Below are positions 46,823 to 57,469 of a stretch of 64,000 bases of DNA, in pieces. A program made the translations under genes and the position numbers. The first letter of the stretch is position 1; each line of letters begins with the position of its first letter. Source of the stretch: Dendrobium chrysotoxum (lineage: Eukaryota > Streptophyta > Magnoliopsida > Asparagales > Orchidaceae); assembly GCA_019925795.1 (NCBI GenBank), contig CM034311.1:7922126-7986125 (forward strand), written 5' to 3'. Below the pieces are notes generated by a model. It was not told the DNA's origin, searched no databases, and worked only from the letters and a program-made list of their open reading frames with translations.

Positions 46823-48490
46823 TGAAAGTTCGAAAGGGATGTTAAGCCCTAGTGAACTAGTCCCGAGGCTAACCAAGAGGGGGGGTGAATTGGTTATTTA
46901 AAAATTTCATGATAACTACAAAAATCTTTTCGATACTTAGCAGCGGAAACAAGTAAACAATAACGAAAAGATAAACCAACTATATTCACCCAAGCAGTTT
47001 ATATTGAAAAGTAAAATGCAAAACTGAATCAGAAAAGCAAACCAGATTTTATAGTGGTTCGGTCAACTTGACCTACGTCCACTCCCCGGAGCCTCCCCTC
47101 CGGGTATTGCACTAAACGAAAGTGACTCTCCTTTTGCTCCCACAGCAAGGCGGAGAAGCCTGTACAAAACACCTCCTTTTCACCACACGGTGAGGCAGAG
47201 AACCTGACCTCCTTTCGCTTCCTCCTGAAGCAGGCAGAGAACCTTCGAACTCCTTTTGCTTTCACCTGAAGCGGGCAGAGAACCCACAAACTCCTTTCGC
47301 TTCCTCCTGAAGCAGGCAGAGAACCCGGATCTTCTTGCGAACGATCCTCCCACGAAGAACACCGACTAGACGACAGACGACGAGCGAAGAAGACGACTCT
47401 GATCCGTGCTTGGAGCAACCTTAGTGAATCCCTCACTAACTCCCCCTCACAAGATCTCTTCTCTCTCTCCCAACTCTCTCTCTCTCTAGGATTTCTCAGG
47501 GAAGGAAGGAAGCAAAAGATTTTTCTAAAAATTGGAAAAAGTTCTTTTAAAGGAGGGCTTAAAATTTGCCCTAAATCTCAACTTGTCGGCCAAGATCATC
47601 CAGGACGATCGGTAGATCATCCTGTACGATCAGTTCAAATTCAGCTGTTTCAGCCTGGACGATCTGGCTCTTCTGGACGATCAGTAGAAAAAGTTGTTCA
47701 TATCGTCCCGTACGATCCTGCGATCGTCTGGGACGATTAGTTCAAATTGAAGGAAATCGTCCAGAAGACAGTTCGGGTCGTCCAGAGAAATCTGTGCTGG
47801 ACGACCAAAATATGACTTGATCGTCCCGGACGATAGGGTAATCGTCCGGTACGATTAGTTCAAAAAGGCCCCCAAATCGTCCTGTACATAGTTCTGGACA
47901 TACAGCTGAAATGCACAAGACGATCACGATCGTCCAGGACGATGTGATCGTATCAATTAAACATTAATTGCTTTCCTTAATTACCAGACTAAGTTAGGCA
48001 TGATTGTAGTGAATCGTCCAGGACGATACACGTATCGTCCGGGACGATCAGACCAAAATACTTAAAATAAAACTTGCCTAACTTAATCTGGCGGCCTGAT
48101 TTGGGAATATCGTCCCGTACGATCCATAGATCGTCCAGGACGATCGGCTCAATCAGACCCTCTTAGCTTAGTCGCCCTAATTAGGGTTTCTGTTTTTAAC
48201 TGGATCGTCCAGGACGATGAAACTATCGTCCAGGACGATCTGAACAAATTTTGAACAGAAACTCTAACTCACTCAATCTCTCCCCCTGAGTGTGTGTGTG
48301 CAAGGTTACTTAGCTAGGGGATCAGTTACATTACAATTGACTCAATAAAAAGAAAAATCATACATTTGACACACTTGGACCCGATCTTGAGTTGGCTTGA
48401 GTGGCTCGCGGTCTTTTGTGCCTGAAACAGATTAGCCAAGCAAAACACACTGGAAACATGTTTGTCATCATCAAAACCAGATTTGCAACA
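46823..48490 (-). repeat. 5' LTR (1668 bp)
   Basis: Partner of 38711-40405 with the same ends. It lacks one 21-bp palindrome unit near 47929 that the 3' LTR has at 39809-39850, and lacks 9 bp (TGAGAATTT-like) near 48090. The TATA-like CCTTTAAAAG is at 47544-47553. Confidence 0.95.
47594..48240. promoter_or_regulatory. U3 palindrome array
   Basis: About a dozen sites, in pairs of 21 bp: near 47597/47618, 47702/47723, 47818/47839, 48013/48034, 48109/48130 and 48203/48225. One pair seen in the 3' LTR is here a single site at about 47929. Confidence 0.92.
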
Positions 48491-48495
48491 AATTA

Positions 48496-48959
48496 AACCT
48501 TTAATTCAACTACATAAACTTGGTTTTAGGATGGTTTACCTTGAGCAGTGGGGCTACATGTCCTAAGGAGGTTTAGTTTTTCAAGCCCATTACGACAACA
48601 CCATGAATCAGTTAATGATAAATATTAACTAATTTAATAATTAAAATCATCAACCAACAAATTAATTTAAAAATCATCAACCCCTTAGTTTCAACAAATT
48701 AAACTAATTAAATACTATTGGTTCTATTGGGTATCCTTGGCCTATGAGGCTATTAACATAGCCCCAAAAGAAGGTAAAATAAACTTCACGGCCCTGATAT
48801 AAATAAATGTAGTTATCACTTAACACTTAAAATACATCTTAAAATCATCATTATAATATTAATACTTGAACTCAAATCAATAATCCCCTTTAACCAACAA
48901 TAAATATTAAAATGCTAGACAACTTTAATAACTACCCGACATAGGACACATCCAAACCA
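48496..48959 (+). repeat. Family C copy 1, continued
   Basis: Resumes after the Sirevirus. A segment at 48527-48605 (TAGGATGG, TACCTTGAGC, CCTAAGGAGG, ACGACAACACC) repeats one at 38570-38650 on the other side of the insertion, an internal duplication. A segment at 48718-48812 (GAGGCTATTAA, AGCCCCAA, AAACTTCACGGCC) matches 60350-60440 in copy 2, in the same orientation. The end near 48940 (CCCGACATAGGACACATCC) matches about 60570-60590. Confidence 0.65.
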
Positions 48960-49065
48960 TGTTACAAATTTAGGCCCAAGCACTGTGATTTTGATGATAA
49001 CAAATATTATTACTCTCTTAATGCTATTTATTACATATTTGTTTTATTGCCCTACTCACTAACAT
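48960..49065 (+). repeat. Truncated Sirevirus LTR start
   Basis: TGTTACAAATTTAGGCCC, then GTGATTTTGATGATAACAAA and so on to CACTAACATG, homologous to 50277-50398. Only the first 100 or so bases of the LTR remain before C-like DNA begins. Confidence 0.7.
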
Positions 49066-50276
49066 GTGAATTAGATAACATTGAACCAAACCCCAAAACA
49101 TGGTCAACCCTAGTTCACCAAGTCAACCTAAGTTGACAAAAATACCCTTTTACCTGTTTGAACTATATTGCATGCATGTAGACCTCCCCAAATTATGTAA
49201 CCAACACCAATAAGTCCAAAACATCATTTGGATCGAGTTAGACCTAACTTTGACCACTTGTCAAACCTAGCTAACCAAGACAACCTAGGTTGACAAAAAC
49301 TACCTAAAAATCTAAAAAAGTTCAAAACCCATAATTTTGACCAAACTAATAAACTAAACTCATGGGGACACTTCATTGGGTCAATATGAGTCTCCCAAAA
49401 ACATTCTGGCCAAATTAATTGAGCCTGGCGAACCCAAAGTGGTTTTATTGACCCAAAAGCTAATCCTTATAAAGTTAAATTGAACCAATGGCTGTAGTAG
49501 GTGACATATAACCCTATATAGATAGCCTAAAAGCCCAACCCATGGGTTGAGTTGGGTTAACCAAATGGGCTAGCTCAAGCCCTCTAAAAGCTCAAATATG
49601 TGAACCCAAATCCAATTAGCCCAAATGAGTTGGTTTAAACAACTTAAGCAGCTTCTAAAAGTTGATTTTTACCTACCTAGAGCAACCATTGGCTCGAACT
49701 TGGCTCTGTGCTGATAAAAGTCCAAAAATCCCCCTTTCCACCTCATGGTCCTTGCGATGTCCTTCACCTAGTAAAAAGTACATATCTCCAACATCCCCAA
49801 CCAAGTAGAAAACATTAAGAGGCCCTTCGAAGCTAATCTCAATCATTAGTATTAGCTCTAAAGCATTAGTTGGTGAAAGAGGCCTAAAAGGAATCATCAC
49901 TCAATACTCCTAATTGATATCACACTCTCCATAATTTTGTCTCTTCTATGTTCAAAAACATTCTCTTAATTCTTCCGAAGCTTTCCCCCAACTTTCCATA
50001 GCTTTTAAAGCCTCATTTAAGAAGAGAAAGAGAGAATAGAGAGGGTATAGAGAAAAAAAATGATAATTTGTAAATAACTTTTAATCGTGTGAAATTCATA
50101 GCTTGAGGCCTTCCAGGAAGTTAAAGAGGACAGTAACAGGAGTCCAACAAACCCAAAAAGAAGAGATTTTACTACCTAGATTGAGGTATTTTTATGTTTT
50201 AAGTTCAAATCTCTAATAGGTTAGTATTCCATATTTTCAAAGCATGAAGCCCCAAAACTCAATGGATTTTAAGATT
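49066..50276 (+). repeat. Family C-like non-coding DNA
   Basis: Repeated GGTCAACC / GTTGACAAAA phrases (49100-49300), as in 35300-35700 and 55250-55650. Then GGGTTGAGTTGGGTTAACC-type DNA and a CT-rich stretch at 49900-50010 that may be a leader. No coding sequence is convincing. Confidence 0.5.
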
Positions 50277-51316
50277 TGTTGCAAATCTGGACCCAAGTCT
50301 TGTGATTTTGATTATAACAAACATTATTGGATTCCTTACTATACAATCTCCTATTAATTGCATTATTGCATATCTATTTTTTCTGTGCACTAACATTTCA
50401 GGTCCATATTACACTTACAAGTTTGATCAGCTCAGGATTGGGTAGACTAAGATTAAGTATGTTATGAAATGTCTATATTTTCAATTCTTATGCCTTATTA
50501 TTTTTCTTGAGTCAAATCATGTAGTGTGAGGGAGAAGTAGTGTGAGGGGTCCACATGGTTGCTCTAACCAAGCGTCTTATCTTGTTCCTGCAAGTGTCTT
50601 TCAAGGTTTCTTGGGTGGCTCTAGGAAAAAATTTCTTTAGCTCAAGGGCGTGGTTCTCTAGCATTACCAGGAGGGTGAGAAAGGAGTTCATGGTTCTCTT
50701 CCATTAACATGAGGGTGAGAAAGGAGTTTATGGTTCTCTGTCATCACCAGGAAGGTGAGAAAGGAGTTTGAGGTTCTCCAAGAGGGAGAAAAAAGATTGA
50801 AGGTCTATTATCATCACTAGGAGGGTGATAAAGCTTCTGGCACTCTGCCGCACCAGGTTTGGTGGAAGTGATTTGTGTAAGGGCTTCTCCACCGTGCTGT
50901 GGGGGAGGTGAGACACTGTAGTGATAGTACATTAATCAGAGTGGAGGACTCTGGAAAGTGGACGTAGGTCATTATTTGACCGAACCACTAAAAATCTCTG
51001 GTGTTTGTTCTAATTTTCTATTTTTGTATTTTAATTTTTCTGCATTTTATTTCCGTACTAATGGCTTAATGAAATTCATGATTAATTCTATGTTCTTTTG
51101 ATTAAGCATATCATCATCGTTGTTTTGATGTTTTGGTAAATTCATTCTCTTCCGTATTAAGTAATAATAATTATTTTTTTCCAAAAATTAAAAATCTAAA
51201 AAATATCATCTTTGTTTCTGAAGTTACAAATTATTTTTTAAATTTACTGATTCACCCCCCTCTTAGTGTGCCTAGGGACAAGTTCACTTAGGCTTAACAT
51301 CCTAATCAAACTTTCA
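50277..51316 (+). repeat. Sirevirus 5' LTR lacking the U3 array (1040 bp)
   Basis: Starts TGTTGCAAATCTGG, ends ATCAAACTTTCA, and is followed by a PBS, so it is a 5' LTR. After TTGAGTCAAATCATGTAG (about 50523) it jumps straight to TGTGAGGGAGAAG, which in the LTR at 29139 comes after the TATA box. The purine block, palindrome array and TATA box, about 700-900 bp, are absent. Hairpin units at 50664-50830 and the CCCCCCTCTTAG block are present. Confidence 0.88.
50664..50830 (+). repeat. 40-bp tandem hairpin units
   Basis: TTACC-AGGAG-GGTGA (50664-50678), a worn unit at about 50703-50720, TCACC-AGGAA-GGTGA (50744-50758), TCTCC-AAGAG-GGAGA (50775-50789) and ATCAC-TAGGAGG-GTGAT (50814-50830). Within a single array the stems change on both sides. 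Confidence 0.85.
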
Positions 51317-51318
51317 AT

Positions 51319-51330
51319 TGGTATTAGAGA
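51319..51330 (+). other. Primer binding site
   Basis: TGGTATTAGAGA, two bases after the LTR, one or two changes from TGGTATCAGAGC. Confidence 0.8.
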
Positions 51331-51368
51331 GGTACTAAAAAATAGTATTTTTGGAAACCTAGAGAAAA

Positions 51369-51767
51369 ATGATTCATGACACATTTCAAAAATTAAAGTG
51401 CCACAGAAGGTTACTCTATTACTCATCCACCTTTATTTAACAACATACCATTTAATTTGTGGAAAATACGCATGTCTACATTCTTGCAATCTATCGATAT
51501 TCGCTTGTGTTTTTTTAGTGCGAAAGGGTTATTCTACACCATCTCATTTTAAATATAGCATTAATACCAAGTTATTATTTAATGAATTGAGCAATGAGGA
51601 TAAAGACTTAGCTATCTTGAATACAAGGTGTTTGAACTATTTTTTCTGTGCTCTTAAGTCAAAATATTATGTGAGAGTCTCTATCTATACCACTGGCAAG
51701 GAAATCTGGGATAAATTGTGTATCACATATGAGAAAACCAGAAAAATTAAACAATCTAGATTGAACA
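51369..51767 (+). pseudogene. gag: Sirevirus gag, N-terminal fragment
   Basis: After a frameshifted start the frame reads ATEGYSITHPPLFNNIPF, then RMSTFLQSIDIRLC. After another break it reads CLNYFFCALKS, TTGKEIWDKLCITYEKT and QSRLNM. It aligns with the first 150 or so residues of the gag ending at 46766, with an internal gap. It stops at 51767, where a minus-strand Sirevirus LTR begins. GAACA at 51763-51767 would be that insertion's target duplication. Confidence 0.85.
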
Positions 51768-52491
51768 TGAAAGTTTGATAAGGATGTTAAGCCCTGATGA
51801 ACTAGTCCCGAGGCTAACCAAGAGAGGGGGGGGGGGGTGAATTGGTTATTTAAAATTTTGAGAGCAACAGGAAAAATCTTTTCTATGATTTGCAGCGGAA
51901 ACAAGTAAACACATAAACGAAAAGATCCACCATAGATTTCGCCCAAGCAGATAATTATAAAAAAATAAAGTGCAGAAAATAATCAGAAATAACACACCAG
52001 ATTTTATAGTGGTTCGGTCAACTTGATCTACGTCCACTCCCCGGAGCCTCTCCTCCGGGTATTGCACTAATTCAAAAGTGACTCTTTTTTTGCTCCCACA
52101 GCAATATGGAGAAGCCTGTACAAAACTCCTTTCCACCAACCCGCTGAGGCAGAGAACCTGAATTCCTTTTGCTTCCTCCTGAAGCAGGCAGAGAACCCGA
52201 ACTCCTTTTGCTTCCTCCTAAAGCAGGCAGAGAACCTGAACTCCTTTCGCTTCCTTGTGAAGCAAGCAGAGAACCCAGATCTTCTTGCGAATGATCCTCC
52301 CACAGAAAACATTGACAAGACGAGAGACGATGAACGTAGAAGATGACTCTGATCCTTATTTGGAGCAACCTTTGTGAATCCCTCACAAACTCCCCCTCTT
52401 AAGATCCTCTCTCTCTCCCAAACTCTCTCTCTCTAGGGTTTCTCTGTAAAGGAATGTGATAAAAGATTTTTCTAGTTGGAAGAAAAAGATC

Positions 52492-52498
52492 TTTTATA
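52492..52498 (-). promoter_or_regulatory. LTR TATA box
   Basis: Minus strand CCTATAAAAGATC, downstream of the palindrome array. Confidence 0.75.
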
Positions 52499-52541
52499 GG
52501 AGGGCTCAAAATTTGTCCTAAATCTCAACTGGTCGGCCAAT

Positions 52542-53192
52542 ATCGTCCAGGACGATCGATAGATCATCCTGTACGATCAGTTCAAAATCACTGGTTTCAG
52601 CTTGGATGATCTAGCTCTTCTGGATGATTTGTAGAAAAAATTGTTTAGATCGTCCCATATGATTCTGCGATCGTCCGGGATGATTAGTGTAAATTCAGGA
52701 ATTTCATCCAGAAGACCGCTCTGGTCGTCTAGAGGAACTTATGCTGGACGACCTAAAAATGACTTGATCGTCTAGGATGATATTGATATCGTCCTGTACG
52801 ATTAGTATAAAAAGTGCCAAAATCATCCTGATCACCGCTCTGGATGTACAGGTGAAACACATTGGACGATCATGATCATCTTGGACAATATGATCATATC
52901 ACTTAAGTATTAATTGCTTTCTTTAATCACCAGACTAATTTAGACATGATTGTACTGGATCGTCCAGGATGATACACGTATCATCCGGGACGATCAGATC
53001 AAATCTCTAAAAATAAAACTTGCCTAACTTGATCTGACAACTGAGAATTTCTTATTTGAGCCTATCGTCCCGTACGATGGATAGATCGTCTAGGATGATC
53101 AGCTTAATCAGATAGACCTAACTTGGTCGCCCTAATTAGGGTCTCTGTTTTCACTTGATCGTCCAGGATGATGTGAATATCATCCAGGACGA
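52542..53192. promoter_or_regulatory. U3 palindrome array
   Basis: Sites of the ATCGTCC-N-GGACGAT kind, partly decayed (ATCATCC, GGATGAT), often in 21-bp pairs, for example starting at 52542 and near 53064/53085. Confidence 0.87.
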
Positions 53193-53459
53193 TCTTAACA
53201 AAAATTGAACAGAAACTCTAATTTACTCAAGCTCTCCCCCTGAGTGTGTGTGTGCAAGGTTACTTAGCTAGGGGATCAGTTACATTATATTTGACTCAAG
53301 AAAAGGAAAACATTACATTTAGACACACTTGGACCCGATCTTGAGTTGGCTTGAGTTGCTTTGGATCTTTTGTACTTGAAATGGGTTAGCCAAGCAAAAT
53401 AGAATACAAACATGTTTGTCATCATCAAAACTGTACTTTTTGAAACCAGATTTGCAACA

Positions 53460-53474
53460 ATCTCCCCCTTTTTG
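53460..53474 (-). other. Polypurine tract
   Basis: Minus strand AAAAAGGGGGAGAT next to the LTR. Confidence 0.88.
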
Positions 53475-53564
53475 ATGATGACAAATATTAGTGCAGTAGT
53501 TTAAAATAAAATAACCAGGAGTTAACCAACGCACATATGAATGTTGACCTCATTTTTGTATGAG

Positions 53565-54450
53565 GTCAGTAGGACCAATCCAGACCTTAGGATCATTTCA
53601 ATCCTTAGGATTTAATCCTGACCCTAGGATCAATCTGATCTTAGATCAATCCAGATCTCAATATAATTTCAGCCTCTAATTAATCTAAATCTTAGTTCAA
53701 TCTAGATTCAATTTCCAGACTTATCTAAGACTCTAGGACCTATCTTAGATCTTATGAATTCCTATATCTTAAGATGCCTCTAGATCCTAAGATTCCTCTA
53801 GATAATAGGATTTCTAGATCTTAGGGTTATTCTAAACCTTAGACTCTAGGACACTCCTAAATTTTAAACCTCAGGATTTCTTAGACTCTAGAATCTCCTA
53901 GAATTCAAACTCTAAGATTCCCCTAGATTTCATTCCATAGGATCTGTTCTAGACCCTAGGATTCCTTTAAATTCTTCCAGTTCCTAGGATCTACTCTAAA
54001 CCCTAGGATTCTTCTAGATCTTAGACTTTGAAAATCCTAGATCTTAGGATCATTCTAGAATCCAAAGCTTTAGGATATTTCCTAGACTCCAAATCCCAAG
54101 ATTTATTTCAGATCCTGGGATTCTTCTAAACTCTAAATTCTTAGATCGACCCAGACTCTAGATCAGTCTAGGTCTTAGGTTTCTCCTATACCTCAGATCT
54201 ATCTAGACCCTAGGATCTTCCTAGAATCCAGACTTTAGGATCTATTCTAGATCCTAAGAACCTTCTAAATCCCAGACCTTAAGGTTTCCTAGACTCTAGA
54301 AACTTCCTAGACTTCAGTCCCTAGGATCTACTCTAGACCCTAGGATTTCCCTAGATTAATTTAGATCTTAGGATTTTTCTAGATCTTAGATCTATCCAGA
54401 CCTCAAATCTATTCAAACTCCAGACTTTAAATTAACCCATCCAAGACTCA
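53565..54450. repeat. Degenerate CCTAGGATC/CTAGATC array
   Basis: About 900 bp built of phrases such as CTAGACCCTAGGATTC, TCCTAGAATCC and TAGATCTTAGG, spaced about 20-30 bp. It is rich in the self-complementary CCTAGG, CTAG and AGATCT. Not exact tandem copies. Confidence 0.7.
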
Positions 54451-55249
54451 AATTAATCCAAAGTTCAAGTAAATTCAAATCCCTGGTCAATCTTGACCTT
54501 TAAACAACTCAGATTTAGTTGCCCCAGCCTATGACCTGACTTTAATCTTATCTAATCATCTACAATCATCCAAATGATTATAAATGATTTAGATAATTTA
54601 AATCCAATCATTCAAACTCAAAATTCGGTTCAAAACCAGATTTCCAGATTCAAATCCAAGGCTAAAGGTCTAAGTCCTGAAAGCCTTTTTCAGCAAATCT
54701 TTGAACATTTCAAAGCCCTATCAAATGACCTCTGATTCAGGATCTGTTAGTTCCACACTGATGTGACATGTATCTGGAGGCAACCCTCCAAATTTGAGCT
54801 CATTCTGAGGTCTCTAATCTCAAAAACTGAATTGAAATCCAAAGGCTATAAAACCTTCAAATATTTACAGTCTATACCACTGGACCTGCCACCCAGTGGA
54901 TTTTGATCATGGAGCTTTCTCCAAAGCCCCAAATCACTTCCAGACCCTTGATTATGACTCATTAAGCAATAAACTGCATTTTATTGGACTCAGTTTGACC
55001 CCTAGTTGACCAGGGGTCAAAATGACCAAAATACCGCTATGGGGTATAAATGGTCATTTGAACCAAATGAGCTCCAAATCAAATGCAATTACTTCCAGCA
55101 AGTTTCAAATATCAAACCCAATCTATTGAACCCAGAACCAACCCCTGGGCCAACCTAGTTGACCTAGAAGACCCTTTAGGGTCAAAACAGGTCATTTTGA
55201 CCAAATGACCTCCTTAGACCTTGGGACCACCTCCATTGGTCTCCAAATG

Positions 55250-55660
55250 TCATTTCAAATCCATTGAACCCATTTCCAGACCCTAGACCCACCTGGTTGA
55301 CCAAGTCAACTAGGGTTGACCTAAAAAGGCCCATTAAGGGCCCAAATTGGTCATTTTGACCAAACAACCTCTCCAGACTTTGAGACCCCCACCAGTAGAC
55401 TTAGAATGTCATTCTGAATTGATTGGACCCAGTCCCTGGCCCTGGGTCAACCTGGTTGACCAAGTCAACCTAGTTGACCCATTAAGCCCTTTAAGAGCCC
55501 CAATAGGTTCATTTGGCTCAAATGACTCATTTAAACCTTGAAACCACTTCTACCAAACCCCATTCATTATTTCAAACTTGTTGAACTCAACTCATGACCC
55601 TGGGTCAACCTGGTTGACCAAGTCAACCTAGGTTGACCAAATCAACCTCTAATCTTTTAT
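55250..55660. promoter_or_regulatory. Cluster of TTGACC motifs and GGTCAACC-T-GGTTGACC palindromes
   Basis: GGTCAACCTGGTTGACC, a 17-bp perfect palindrome with one central base, occurs at about 55446 and 55604. Many TTGACC/GGTCAA motifs lie around them, including ACCAAGTCAACC. TTGAC(C/T) is the core of the W-box bound by WRKY factors; binding is inference. Confidence 0.6.
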
Positions 55661-57039
55661 ACTTTGAATCAAGCCTTAATCAAAACTTTCTCAAACCTTT
55701 ATGATCACTTCTTCTAATGATTGAAACTTAATAGGACCCACTGACTCAGTCAACAGTTAACCTGGTCAACTGAGTCCAAATCCAACCAAAATTGACCTAT
55801 TTAAATCAAATAAGTGACTCTTAGTCAATCAACTCAGTCAAAACCCATCAAGTCTTTGATTCCATTATATTTTAGAGTTTGATCACATTCAAATAGAATA
55901 TAAGTCAAGTCCTAGGATTTTTGACCAAAATCAACTATATGTTTGGTTAAATGTCTTTTAGTTTGTATATTTACTTATTTAATCCCTTCTAACTCCTTTC
56001 AAGTCATTTAATCTAGCCCTTGAAATTTTCTTATTGCCACCTAAGCAGTCAAATTAAATGTTGACTAGTCAAACTAGTCAACAAGCCTTTCTAATTATCT
56101 TAAATGGTTAAATAGTTTGGCTTAAGCCTCATCCCTAGCCATCAAACCCTTCCAACCTATCAATCCAGCGCCCAAAGATCTCTCTAAGGCCACCTTATTA
56201 GTCCACATGGTAAGTGGACTAATCAATTTGTCAAATAAAGCTTAGGGAATGGTCAAAGAGGGTCAAAACCCTTCTTAAGATTAATCTCTTCCCTCCTAAA
56301 CCTCTCCAGCAGTTTTAGGATATTCTAGAACCTCTCTAGAATTCATCTCAACCCTTGAATTTAAATCCAATGACCCTCATCATTCACACATGGCTATTAA
56401 ATGACAAAATAAACTTTCCACATGGATTATCCTATAGTCCTTTGATTCCCTGCCATCCTAACAACCCCAGCCAAGTGTCAACCATCAGGAGATGATGCCA
56501 AATAAATCCCAGCCCTCCATCCAAGCAGAGAACGTTTGAATAGGGCAAAAGACTCCTTAGAGCCTCATTCGGCACCTCAACATTCTCTCACTCTCTAAAG
56601 CTCCCCAGACATAGTCTCTAGGTTTCAAAAGCTCCCAGAAGTCCCTTCCACATTTTCCAACAAAAATCCAGCCGGTTAAACCTCACCGGCGATCGTATTC
56701 CGGCGAGTTTGAGTTGAAGTCTGTCCAGCTTCAATAGAAGTCGATTCAGGCATCTTCAGCTCGAGGTGTCTTCAACTATATTTAGCGTCGACAGACAACA
56801 AATTCAGAGAGTCTAAGAACGGCTTAATCCATCCATTATCAAGGTTAAAATCTTAAACCCTAGGCTATCCACTTAGAGTTAAATAGCATCTCGCATAGGG
56901 TGTTTTAATCAAAATCACTTACTCCACAATATTTCAGTTCAAATATTAAATATATGTTTAATGTTTTATTAATTTTGATTAATCGGATCGATCAAACGAG
57001 CTAAAAAATGATTTTAGAGCCTAATTCGCAGACCGTCTG

Positions 57040-57440
57040 TTCTAGGCGGGATCCTGACCGTTGATCTTTTGATCAACGGTTACAATCCAACCATTCCGCG
57101 GTATTTTTGACCGCGGATCAGACCCTGCTACGCTGTCTGTGGTCCGGTTCAATCCCAGCCGTTGATTTCAAACCGCGGGATCATTTCTCCACCGTTTGAT
57201 CTTCCTCAGTTGAGATCAAACTGCGGGCATTGATATCCACCGTCGGATGAATCTCGTGTGAAATCAACGGTTCGGATGGATGCTGAGGTGGTTTAGTGAA
57301 ACCGCGTGATGCATTCCTTGCTTGCCACGTGGCATTCCCACCGTCGCGCCGTCAAATGAGTCAGCCCAATCATTGCCACGGTTTGGGTAGGCGAATCCTT
57401 GCTTGCCTCGTGGCATTCCCGCTGCCGTTTTCATTTAAAA
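57040..57440. other. GC-rich island in family C copy 2
   Basis: Rich in CG dinucleotides, with CCGCGGTATTTTTGACCGCGG, several CCGTTGAT / ATCAACGG inverted phrases and GCCACGTGGC (G-box palindrome) at about 57325. It sits directly before a 1-kb stretch that is almost only A and T. Copy 1 has a weaker counterpart at about 37060-37260. Confidence 0.6.
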
Positions 57441-57469
57441 GGATTTTTTTTTAAAATCTTTTTAAATTC

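Larger units (their letters stand above)
38711..48490 (-). mobile_element. Near-intact Sirevirus, 9780 bp, TSD AATTA
   Basis: Complete Ty1/copia element: LTRs 38711-40405 (3') and 46823-48490 (5'), flanked by AATTA at 38706-38710 and 48491-48495. It has a PBS, gag, pol, hairpin array and polypurine tract. The LTRs are near identical, so it is recent. The 27-bp length difference is accounted for by one 21-bp palindrome unit, a 9-bp gap and 3 bp of small insertions the other way. ORF3 and its palindrome array are deleted. Gag has one stop; pol has three stops and a frameshift. It is thus not autonomous but could be mobilised. Confidence 0.96.
51768..53459 (-). repeat. 3' LTR of a Sirevirus reaching past the window end (1692 bp)
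   Basis: Starts TGAAAGTTTGATAAGG and ends CCAGATTTGCAACA, followed by a polypurine tract, so it is the 3' LTR of a minus-strand element. It has the CCCCCCC block at 51828, hairpin units at 52165-52265, a TATA box at 52492 and a palindrome array at 52542-53192. The element's ORF3 appears at 63259-64000 and its gag, pol and 5' LTR must lie to the right. Confidence 0.93.

Noticed and set aside
53940..54370. CCCTAGG phrases taken for interstitial telomere repeats
   Set aside because: The plant telomere unit is CCCTAAA. Here CCCTAGG is part of a variable CTAG-rich array without 7-bp periodicity.
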